A stretch of DNA of 64,000 nt from Bhargavaea massiliensis (GTDB lineage: Bacteria; Bacillota; Bacilli; Bacillales_A; Planococcaceae): contig NZ_JAHBCJ010000001.1 in assembly GCF_018390575.1 (NCBI RefSeq), positions 1-64,000 on the forward strand, read 5' to 3'. The notes beneath the pieces are model-generated. The model made no database searches, was not told the origin of the DNA, and saw only the letters and a program-made list of their open reading frames with translations. A program made the translations under genes and the position numbers. Below are positions 27,269 through 33,310 of this stretch, in pieces (within the stretch, counting starts at the first letter, position 1; each line of letters begins with the position of its first letter).

Positions 27269-27407
27269 GTTCATTCCTCCAATAAGTGGTTGGTGATTCC
27301 AGTATAGGGGGAGAATCTGAAGGATTACGGAGGGGGAAAGTGAAGATTTTCTTAAGGTGGGAAGGCGAGTGGTCTCATTGATTGGAAGAGAGTGCGCCGT
27401 CGCCCGT

Positions 27408-27523
27408 GAGTTTACATGGTCAGGTCCCGAGATTGCACATTTAGCCCTTGAGATTACACATTGGTGCACCGAGTTTACACGTTCGGCTTACGAGTCTACA
27501 CGTTCCCCCTAATTTACACATCC
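27408..27523. repeat. 21-bp phased array with GAGTTTACAC core
   Basis: Five cores (GAGTTTACAT, GAGATTGCAC, GAGATTACAC, GAGTTTACAC and GAGTCTACAC) start at 27408, 27429, 27450, 27471 and 27492, exactly 21 bp apart. A sixth degenerate copy (AATTTACAC) begins near 27511, three bases out of phase. The interval 27269-27582 holds no gene. The array lies between the divergent ABC exporter and the GtrA-like gene. Confidence 0.85.
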
Positions 27524-27582
27524 CCGCCCCGATTCACCCGACAGCCGTAAGGGTATGGGACATATAAAAAGGAGGTGCGGCC

Positions 27583-28040
27583 ATGAAGAGAATCCGGAAA
27601 GAGACGTACCGCACCTTCAGCTGGTTCACGCTGTCGGCCGTCGCCTCATTTACCATCGACATCGGCCTGTTCTGGGTGTTCTCGAGATGGCTTGAAGAAG
27701 ACTCGCCGGTCATGTACATCACGTTTGCGACCGTCATTGCCCGGACCATGTCCGCGGTGTTCAACTACACCGTCAACCGGCGCCTCGTCTTTAAGTCCGG
27801 ATCGAAAATTTGTTCCTGAAATACGCGGCACTCGTTCTTTTCAACATGGCCGCTTCCGCCGCTCTTGTCACCATTCTTCACTTCCTGTTCAGGTTCATCA
27901 ATGAAACGATCCTCAAAGTGCTCGTCGACTTCGGCCTGTTCATTGGCGGTTTCCTGATCCAGCGCGCGTGGGTGTTCGCAGGAAAACAAAGCGACCGCCA
28001 GACTAAGGTACTCATCAAAAAAGCCCCTGTCCGAAAATGA
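27583..28040 (+). pseudogene. GtrA-like membrane protein gene with a frameshift
   Basis: ATG at 27583 (AAGGAGG upstream) opens a frame whose first 72 or so residues form two membrane helices of the GtrA family (FSWFTLSAVASFTIDIGLFW and NYTVNRRLVF). It then stops at 27817-27819. The second half, including the typical C-terminal LIQRAWVF motif, continues in another frame from about 27810 to 28040. One extra A in the run at 27805-27808 would restore a single protein of about 150 residues. It could be a real decayed gene, a sequencing error or a programmed shift. GtrA proteins usually move lipid-linked sugars or serve wall polysaccharide synthesis. Confidence 0.8.
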
Positions 28041-28059
28041 TTCTTCCGGAGCAGGGGCG
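28022..28059 (-). terminator. Strong hairpin overlapping the GtrA stop, U-tract on the minus strand
   Basis: GCCCCTG / CAGGGGC with a further CCG/CGG pairing and an internal loop. TTTTTT follows only on the minus strand, so it would stop a transcript entering from the toxin locus side rather than the GtrA mRNA. Confidence 0.5.
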
Positions 28060-28114
28060 GATGGTTCGTGGCATGTTAAACTAAATGGACAGCGATACGG
28101 TTTGCAAAGGGTGG

Positions 28115-28144
28115 TCTGCCCACTCCCCGCGAGAGGGGGTGAGG
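28115..28144 (+). promoter_or_regulatory. Hairpin sequestering the toxin ribosome site
   Basis: CACTCCCC can pair with GGGGGTG, which holds the Shine-Dalgarno of the small toxin ORF. A built-in block of translation like this is common in type I toxin mRNAs. Pairing judged by eye. Confidence 0.45.
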
Positions 28145-28147
28145 CCT

Positions 28148-28231
28148 TTGTCCATATATGAAGCGCTAATGTTCGCAGTCACTTTCGCGGCACTATGCGT
28201 GGCAATTATGGAATCAACGAACAAAAAATGA
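28148..28231 (+). CDS. Type I toxin, putative holin-like (TxpA/BsrG-related) peptide
   Basis: 27-residue hydrophobic peptide not in standard gene-length range. It begins MSIYEALMFAVTFAALCVA and ends in a basic tail (NKK). The YEALM motif at residues 4-8 followed by one membrane helix and lysines is the hallmark of the TxpA/BsrG-like holin-like toxins of Bacillota. TTG start at 28148 with the strong site GAGGGGGTGAGG upstream. The stop lies in an inverted repeat that ends both the toxin frame and an opposing RNA. The antisense RNA at 28223-28366 is the likely antitoxin. Confidence 0.8.
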   Translation: MSIYEALMFAVTFAALCVAIMESTNKK

Positions 28232-28273
28232 CCCCCTGCTGAGTTCGCCGCTCGATAGGTGAGGTCATTTTTT
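28223..28273. terminator. Bidirectional terminator at the toxin 3' end
   Basis: AAAAAATGACC / GGTCATTTTTT form a stem that is symmetric, so either strand reads a stem followed by a T6 run. It would end the antisense RNA on the minus strand. Confidence 0.75.
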
Positions 28274-28318
28274 GGATGATCCTTATTACGGGCAGGCCTC
28301 AGTTGCACCGTTCGCTGG

Positions 28319-28347
28319 GCCATCCGGTTGCAGCCGGGTGGCTTTTT
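28319..28347 (+). terminator. Terminator of the toxin mRNA
   Basis: GCCATCCGGTTGC / GCCGGGTGGC hairpin followed by TTTTT. It gives the toxin a long 3' untranslated region overlapping the antisense RNA. Confidence 0.7.
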
Positions 28348-28371
28348 CATGCATCTGATCCCTTTGTTTTC

Positions 28372-28399
28372 AGTATACCACCGCAATAACTTTTTTCAA
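28372..28399 (-). promoter_or_regulatory. SigA promoter of the antisense RNA
   Basis: TTGAAA and TATACT are separated by 16 bp on the minus strand, both close to consensus. No protein gene follows in that direction before the toxin locus, supporting an RNA product. Confidence 0.65.
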
Positions 28400-28545
28400 A
28401 CGCTCCTATTAAACCTCCTCGATTGGCGGGCATCTAAGGCAAATCTTCTATATAATATACGCACTTTCATGCCATTCAGAACCTGATTTTTGAATAGCGC
28501 ACTTCAGCACAGTTGGGTAAAATAGATAAAAAAGGAGGACTGCCG

Positions 28546-28839
28546 ATGATTTCCAACCGCCGTCTTCTAGCTGTATCCGTCGTGCTTTTGGCGACCGGCA
28601 TCAGCCTGAACATTCTCCTCACTCGCCTTGGTTACTTTGCCGGCTCGGACGCCAGCATGATCAGCGTCCCGATTTCTTCTGAACAAGGTTACTTTGCCTC
28701 CGGCCTTGCGCTTGTGACATTGATGGTCACCGGAATCATCCTGCTCATGACCTCTCTTAAAAAGAAACGGACTGCCGCTTTCGTCATTTCACTTGCAGTG
28801 GTCATCCTGCTCCCCCCGATCATTCAGAGCGTTCTCTGA
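28546..28839 (+). CDS. Small membrane protein, interrupted by an in-frame TGA
   Basis: 97 codons from ATG 28546 (AAAAAGGAGG upstream) to TGA 28837-28839. Three hydrophobic helices are at about 5-27, 45-67 and 75-95. The same reading frame continues without break after the TGA to another TGA at 28960-28962. That extension encodes 41 residues with a further good membrane helix (LIGMLISLMAVVAIPAFI) and a polar tail. So the ancestral protein was probably 138 residues with four helices; the stop is a nonsense mutation, recoding site or error. Family unknown. Confidence 0.6.
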   Translation: MISNRRLLAVSVVLLATGISLNILLTRLGYFAGSDASMISVPISSEQGYFASGLALVTLMVTGIILLMTSLKKKRTAAFVISLAVVILLPPIIQSVL

Positions 28840-28961
28840 CAAGAAGGCCAAGCGATCATTACAAGCATTCCATTGATCGGCATGCTCATCTCCCTGATGG
28901 CGGTGGTCGCCATCCCCGCTTTTATCCGCTATCCCTATCCTGAAGATCAGGGGATAAGATG

Positions 28962-29003
28962 AACCCGGATCCCAAGCCTCCTACAAGGCCAGGATCCGGG
29001 TTG
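28962..29003. terminator. Bidirectional terminator before floT
   Basis: AACCCGGATCC / GGATCCGGGTT with a 19-nt loop, located between converging genes. Confidence 0.7.
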
Positions 29004-29013
29004 ATTCATTTCA

Positions 29014-30588
29014 TCAAACTTCCACTTGCTCCACGTCTTCCGTCGGGGATTCCTCTTCCGCTGCTTCAGGCACAGATGCTTCTTTCTTCTCCCGCTTTTC
29101 CTTCATTTCAAACGCGATGTCGTCGAGGCTCGGGCGCAGGTTGTGCTTGCCGGAATAGTTCTCGAGCATTTCCTTCACGTCGATGCCGGAGCTTGCCTTG
29201 AGTGATTCCTGAAGGCTCGTCATAAGACCGGTGGCATAGCCCGCGACGCGGTTGGCGCCGCCGCCTTCCCCGCCACCCGTGTCGACGACCGTCAGCTTGT
29301 CGATGTTGCTGAGCGGAGTCGCGACGTTTTTCGCGTATTCCGGAAGCATCCGGACGATCATATCGAGCACCGCGGCCTGGCCGTACTGTTCGAATGCTTC
29401 GGCAATCTTGCGTTTGGCTTCCGCCTCGGCAAGACCCTTCAGGCGGATAACGTCCGCTTCCGATTCACCTTGCGCGCGCTCGGATTCGGCCTTGGCAATC
29501 CCGTCCAGCCGGATCTTTTCTGCGTCAGCTTTCGCGCGGGCTTCGATGCGATATTTCTCAGCGTCCGCTTCGGCAAGCTGCTTCGCCTTGTCCGCGGCCG
29601 CGCTCTGCTCGACGGCGTAGCGGTCGGCGTCCGCCTTTTTCTTGACTTCGGAGTCGTACTGGCGCTCACGGCGCTGGATTTCCTTTTCCTCGAGTTCAAT
29701 CTGTTTTTGACGCTCGATGATGCGCACCTGCATCTCCTGCTCGGTGACTTCCTGCTTGGCGCGGGCGGATTCCAGTTCGTACGCCTGGTCGGCGCGCGCT
29801 TTCGCTACGTCCTGCTCGCGGCGGTATTCCGCGACCTTCAGCTGATTATCCTTCTCGGACTCGGCGATTTCGGTCGCGCGGAACAGTTCCGCCTGCTTCG
29901 CTTCTTTGTCGGCCTCAGCGCGCTTGATCCGCGTTTCCTTTTCCGCTTCCGCCGTCGCGATGTCTGCATCGCGTTTGACCTGGGCGATCCGCGGCTTCCC
30001 GAGCGAGTCGAGGTAGCCGTTTTTATCACGGACGTCTTTAATCGTAAAGGAAACGATGACAAGCCCCATTTTCGCGAGATCATGCGAAGCGACGCGCTGC
30101 ACTTCCTGGGAGAATTTATCGCGGTTCTTGTAGATTTCCTCGACAGTCATCGATCCGAGAATCGAACGGAGGTGGCCTTCCAGCACTTCCTTCGCTTCGT
30201 TCTCACGGTCTTCCTTTGCCTTACCGAGAAACTGCTCGGCGGCCGTTGCTATTTCGGAGATCGAGCCGCCGATCTTGATGATCGCCGTGCCGTCCGCCAT
30301 GACAGGCACGCCCTGCTCGGTGTACACTTCCGGAGTGGTCACCTCAAGCTTGCTCGACAGCAAGCTGAGCGGTTCCGCCTGCTGGAATACCGGGAAGACA
30401 AACGTTCCGCCGCCGCGGATGATCTTGATCTTGTTCCCCGATTCATCCGTGTGCACATTTTTCGAACCCAGATAACTTCCCGTGACAATCAGCGCTTCAT
30501 CCGGTCCTGCAGTGCGGTAGCGCGTCACATAAACGCCGATAATGGCCAGAAGCACGAATGCGACAATCCCAATTGCAATCCAAACCAT
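29014..30588 (-). CDS. floT: Flotillin-like protein FloT (YuaG)
   Basis: 524-residue membrane scaffold of functional lipid microdomains. An N-terminal hydrophobic hairpin (about 2-24) is followed by the SPFH/PHB domain to about residue 190. A long Ala/Glu/Lys-rich coiled coil (about 200-390) and a C-terminal tail rich in Glu come next. The repeated AEAEKE/ADAEK patterns are typical of flotillins. ATG at 30588 with AAAAGGGGG upstream. The yuaF-like gene directly upstream in the same direction, with a SigW-type promoter, reproduces the B. subtilis yuaF-yuaG operon. Confidence 0.94.
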   Translation of the reverse strand: MVWIAIGIVAFVLLAIIGVYVTRYRTAGPDEALIVTGSYLGSKNVHTDESGNKIKIIRGGGTFVFPVFQQAEPLSLLSSKLEVTTPEVYTEQGVPVMADGTAIIKIGGSISEIATAAEQFLGKAKEDRENEAKEVLEGHLRSILGSMTVEEIYKNRDKFSQEVQRVASHDLAKMGLVIVSFTIKDVRDKNGYLDSLGKPRIAQVKRDADIATAEAEKETRIKRAEADKEAKQAELFRATEIAESEKDNQLKVAEYRREQDVAKARADQAYELESARAKQEVTEQEMQVRIIERQKQIELEEKEIQRRERQYDSEVKKKADADRYAVEQSAAADKAKQLAEADAEKYRIEARAKADAEKIRLDGIAKAESERAQGESEADVIRLKGLAEAEAKRKIAEAFEQYGQAAVLDMIVRMLPEYAKNVATPLSNIDKLTVVDTGGGEGGGANRVAGYATGLMTSLQESLKASSGIDVKEMLENYSGKHNLRPSLDDIAFEMKEKREKKEASVPEAAEEESPTEDVEQVEV

Positions 30589-30644
30589 TTTTACAGCCCC
30601 CTTTTAATAAAAATCAAACATGCGAACAAGTGGTGGAGAAAGAT

Positions 30645-31187
30645 TCAGGAAAGCTCTTTGAACCGAAACGGTTCGTACTCCTTCACGATGAGCGTGCCTT
30701 CCCGGATCTCAATGATCAGCACTTCCCTGTCGTAGTCGATCGCGGCATTTTCCAGACCTGCCGCCCGCTTTGAAATGAGTCCGTTCACCGTTTCGATGAC
30801 GACCTCGCCGAACCCGTCTTCCGGAACCGGCGTGATTACGCGGCCGACCTGGCCGAGGAGCGACTCCTCGGTATAGGCGGTCGACGCCTCAGCAGACCGG
30901 AGCGGCAGGAGAACAAAGAAATAAAGAAGAAACGACAGCACCGCCGAGACTCCGGCCGAGACCGCCAGGATTGTGACACTTCCCAACCCCGTCACGTTCT
31001 CAAAGATGAACCCGGAAGCCGACAAAAATGTAATGAATGCCAGGATCACCGCCGGATTAAGGAAAGGCAATGCTTCTCCCGCACCGTCCGCAACATCCCC
31101 GAAAAACAGGTACAGCACTGTTGCAAGCCCGGCAACGATCAGAACAATCAGATACAGCTGCTCCACCGGCAGCCCGAACACGACCAT
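30645..31187 (-). CDS. yuaF: NfeD-like membrane protein YuaF
   Basis: 180-residue protein with membrane helices at about 9-29, 42-62 and 72-98, then an OB-fold C-terminal domain (about 105-180, YTEESLLGQVGRVITPVPEDG onward) typical of NfeD partners of flotillins. Start ATG at 31187, preceded by GAGGGGGTGGAG; the longer frame to 31307 runs through the promoter. It helps FloT-dependent membrane organisation (family knowledge). Transcribed with floT from a SigW-like promoter. Confidence 0.9.
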   Translation of the reverse strand: MVVFGLPVEQLYLIVLIVAGLATVLYLFFGDVADGAGEALPFLNPAVILAFITFLSASGFIFENVTGLGSVTILAVSAGVSAVLSFLLYFFVLLPLRSAEASTAYTEESLLGQVGRVITPVPEDGFGEVVIETVNGLISKRAAGLENAAIDYDREVLIIEIREGTLIVKEYEPFRFKELS

Positions 31188-31217
31188 TTTCTCCACCCCC
31201 TCTGTTTGCTTACCTTC

Positions 31218-31246
31218 TATACGAAACAAGGATTTGAATGGTTTCA
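31218..31246 (-). promoter_or_regulatory. SigW-type promoter of yuaF-floT
   Basis: TGAAAC and CGTATA on the minus strand are separated by 17 bp, matching the ECF SigW pattern (TGAAAC, 16-17 bp, CGTA). SigW control of yuaF-yuaG is known in B. subtilis. Confidence 0.75.
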
Positions 31247-31312
31247 AAAATTTCACAAAAGCTGATACGAGAAGACAGAGGTCTGTCTTCTCAAAACTCT
31301 TCGGCATTTCAC

Positions 31313-31341
31313 TTGCAATGATCTGGATAGGCTGTTATGAT
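31313..31341 (+). promoter_or_regulatory. SigA promoter of the cold-shock gene
   Basis: TTGCAA at 31313-31318 and TATGAT at 31336-31341 with 17-bp spacing. The start codon is at 31465, so the mRNA would have a leader of about 117 nt, as usual for cold-shock genes whose leaders act as thermosensors. Confidence 0.75.
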
Positions 31342-31464
31342 GTAGAAGAATTATTTTTGTTCGGCAATGACGTTCGGGTGGAATTCGCTTCATCCTGACA
31401 CATCAAGACTTGAGCAAGGATAGTAACACACGTGTGCCAAATGGCATGCAAGGAGGAAACAAAC

Positions 31465-31665
31465 ATGGAACAAGGTAAAGTAAAATGGTTTAACGCAGAA
31501 AAGGGCTTCGGTTTCATCGAGCGCGAAGATGGCGACGATGTATTCGTACACTTCTCCGCTATCCAGCAAGACGGGTTCAAGTCCCTTGATGAAGGTCAAG
31601 AAGTAGAATTTGAAATCGAAGAAGGCCCACGTGGTCTTCAAGCTGCGAACGTCGTAAAAATGTAA
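31465..31665 (+). CDS. csp: Cold-shock protein (CspA family)
   Basis: 66-residue single-stranded nucleic-acid-binding beta barrel and RNA chaperone. RNP1 (KGFGFIE) and RNP2 (VFVHF) are both present. Start ATG at 31465 follows AAGGAGG; the 11-residue extension in the same frame is discarded. It has a long leader and a strong terminator, and is monocistronic. Which csp paralogue (B, C or D) cannot be said. Confidence 0.95.
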   Translation: MEQGKVKWFNAEKGFGFIEREDGDDVFVHFSAIQQDGFKSLDEGQEVEFEIEEGPRGLQAANVVKM

Positions 31666-31682
31666 TCCATTTAACGACAACT

Positions 31683-31717
31683 AAAACGCCGTCTCCTCCG
31701 GGAGACGGCGTTTTTTT
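31683..31717 (+). terminator. Terminator of the cold-shock gene
   Basis: A 14-bp stem AAAACGCCGTCTCC / GGAGACGGCGTTTT with a short loop and T7. Confidence 0.9.
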
Positions 31718-31720
31718 GGT

Positions 31721-31942
31721 TTACCACGGATTGGCGAGCAGGAACCCCATCAGCAGCAACGCCACGATCAGCAGGTTCCATCCCCGCTTTTCCCCTTCCT
31801 TCGGCCGGATGACCCGGTAGACGAAGGCAAGCGCAAACGCAAGGAACATAAAGCGGAACAGACCTCGGTTAAAAATTGAAGCCACAAAAATCACCAAAGC
31901 AATCCCGAAAAGAATCTTTTCGGCTGTCGACAGATTCTTCAC
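31721..31942 (-). CDS. Small membrane protein of unknown function
   Basis: 73 residues, basic N-terminus, three short hydrophobic stretches (about 9-22, 26-43 and 55-71) separated by a charged loop (RPKEGEKRG). GTG start at 31942 with GGAGG eight bases upstream. It follows the MarR gene by 34 bp in the same direction, so it may belong to that transcript. No family recognised. Confidence 0.65.
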   Translation of the reverse strand: MKNLSTAEKILFGIALVIFVASIFNRGLFRFMFLAFALAFVYRVIRPKEGEKRGWNLLIVALLLMGFLLANPW

Positions 31943-31976
31943 CTGGATTCCCTCCTGCTTTCTTTGACTCTCCCCT

Positions 31977-32417
31977 TTACAATTCCCTGTTTTTCAGTCC
32001 CCAATCCATAGCCAGAATCTCCTTGAGCGCCGCAACCTTGTCGGTTCCAATCGCCTCGGCGATCCGGGTCTCCAGTTCCGCTTTCAGCTTTTCATTATTC
32101 TCATAGCACTCATGCCCGAGTTCCGTCAGGCGGACGCGCTTTACTTTTCTATTCCGCTCATCGTCAGACACTGCGACAAGCCCCTTTTCCAACATTTTGC
32201 GGATCAGCTTGTGGGTCGCCTGGCGGGTGATGTCGACCTGCCGGCTCACTTCAGCAATTGTTGGCTCCCCGCCGCCGATCCTTGCCATGACAAACCATTC
32301 CGAGTTGGAAATTGCCATGTCTCCGCGCTCATTCCACAGTTCCTCTGCAATCCGCCGAAGCCCGAAATGGCGCTCTCCAAGCAAATCAATCAAGTCCAGG
32401 CCGCTCATTTCCTGCAT
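31977..32417 (-). CDS. MarR-family transcriptional regulator
   Basis: 146-residue winged-helix dimeric repressor. The DNA-binding region spans about 40-105. PTIAEVSRQVDITRQATHKLIRKM forms the helix-turn-helix and DERNRKVKRVRLT the wing. ATG at 32417 with GGAAGGG upstream. Divergent from the CarD-like gene. The intergenic inverted repeat at 32478-32498 is a likely operator for autoregulation and possibly for the neighbour. Confidence 0.85.
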   Translation of the reverse strand: MQEMSGLDLIDLLGERHFGLRRIAEELWNERGDMAISNSEWFVMARIGGGEPTIAEVSRQVDITRQATHKLIRKMLEKGLVAVSDDERNRKVKRVRLTELGHECYENNEKLKAELETRIAEAIGTDKVAALKEILAMDWGLKNREL

Positions 32418-32477
32418 CCTGACCCTTCCTCTCTATATCCGTTTCTTAACGGGATTATCATGACAAGCATCGGTCTG

Positions 32478-32498
32478 ATTGTCAACCGATTTGACAAT
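32478..32498. promoter_or_regulatory. Inverted repeat between the MarR and CarD-like genes
   Basis: ATTGTCAA-N5-TTGACAAT, an 8-bp perfect inverted repeat. Its right arm coincides with the -35 element of the CarD-like gene promoter, so a bound repressor would block it. MarR binding is inference. Confidence 0.5.
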
Positions 32499-32519
32499 AC
32501 AGCTAGATAAGGGTACAAT
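32491..32519 (+). promoter_or_regulatory. SigA promoter of the CarD-like gene
   Basis: Consensus TTGACA at 32491-32496 and TACAAT at 32514-32519 with 17-bp spacing. Confidence 0.8.
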
Positions 32520-32563
32520 GAATGTAAACTTAGTTGACAATATGCCATGAGGAGGCCATGCGG

Positions 32564-33061
32564 ATGTTTGAGATCGGTGATGTCGTCATCTATTCCGAGC
32601 ACGGACTGTGCAAAATCGATGACATTTGCAAGAAGGATCTGTTTGGCGAGACCCGGCTTTACTATGTACTCCATCCGATTGGAGAACAGACGCTGAAGAT
32701 CAGCACGCCGGTGGACGGCAAGAAAAAACGGCTCATGCGGACAATGAACCGCAAGGAAGCCGAGGAACTGATGGACGTGTTCGGTAGCCCGGGCATTGAA
32801 TGGGTGGAAAACCCGAAACAGCGGGCGCGCGCTTACCAGAGCCTTGTACAGTCGGGCGAACGCCAGAAGATTGCAGAAGTCACCGGCGCACTCATGGACA
32901 AAAAACTCAACACTGATCAGAAAATCTATGACCAGGACCGCAAACTCCTGAACCATGTCCAATCGATTTTGTTCAGGGAGCTTTCGATGGCCCTCGGCAT
33001 CTCGGTCGAAGATGTGGCCAATCAGGTGGAAGAGCGCATCCTGGCCGGCACCCCACAATAA
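32564..33061 (+). CDS. CarD-family transcriptional regulator (YdeB-like)
   Basis: 165-residue protein with an N-terminal CarD/TRCF RNA-polymerase-interacting domain (about 1-65, FEIGDVVIYSEHGLCKIDDI). A helical C-terminal part follows (about 75-165). Such factors bind the polymerase beta subunit and modulate initiation. ATG at 32564 leaves eight bases after GGAGG; an ATG two codons earlier is only two bases away and less likely. Strong SigA promoter; divergent to a MarR gene. Confidence 0.85.
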   Translation: MFEIGDVVIYSEHGLCKIDDICKKDLFGETRLYYVLHPIGEQTLKISTPVDGKKKRLMRTMNRKEAEELMDVFGSPGIEWVENPKQRARAYQSLVQSGERQKIAEVTGALMDKKLNTDQKIYDQDRKLLNHVQSILFRELSMALGISVEDVANQVEERILAGTPQ

Positions 33062-33073
33062 TCATGATTCGCA

Positions 33074-33104
33074 GACGCATCCCGGAAACGGGGTGCGTTT
33101 TTTT
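33074..33104 (+). terminator. Terminator of the CarD-like gene
   Basis: ACGCATCCCG / CGGGGTGCGT with a short A-rich loop and T7. Confidence 0.88.
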
Positions 33105-33125
33105 GTTGCAGGAACGGAGAAACCT

Positions 33126-33199
33126 ACGAAAGATCACCATCACCGCACGAAAGATCAACTACACGCTACGAAAGATCAATAACACCTCATGAAAGATCA
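33126..33199. repeat. 21-bp phased array with ACGAAAGATCA core
   Basis: Four cores start at 33126, 33147, 33168 and 33189, each exactly 21 bp apart: three ACGAAAGATCA and one ATGAAAGATCA. The ten-base interval between cores varies. It lies directly after the CarD-like gene terminator and upstream of the MMPL gene. Confidence 0.85.
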
Positions 33200-33310
33200 G
33201 AACCCCGACTGCCACGGTTACGATATACCTTCATCCGCTTTCTAACCCCCCGCTCTTCCCGCACGACAAATCCTCTTCCTCTCATGTAAACTATTGGAGA
33301 AAAACATTCT

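Larger units (their letters stand above)
28223..28366 (-). ncRNA. Candidate antisense RNA antitoxin of the holin-like toxin
   Basis: A good SigA promoter on the minus strand (TTGAAA at 28399-28394, TATACT at 28377-28372) would start RNA near 28366. The RNA would run to the bidirectional terminator at 28223, about 145 nt. It lies opposite the 3' part of the toxin transcript, as RatA and SR4 do for TxpA and BsrG. It contains a stable hairpin, GCCACCCGGC / GCAACCGGATGGC. Start point and length are estimates. Confidence 0.6.
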
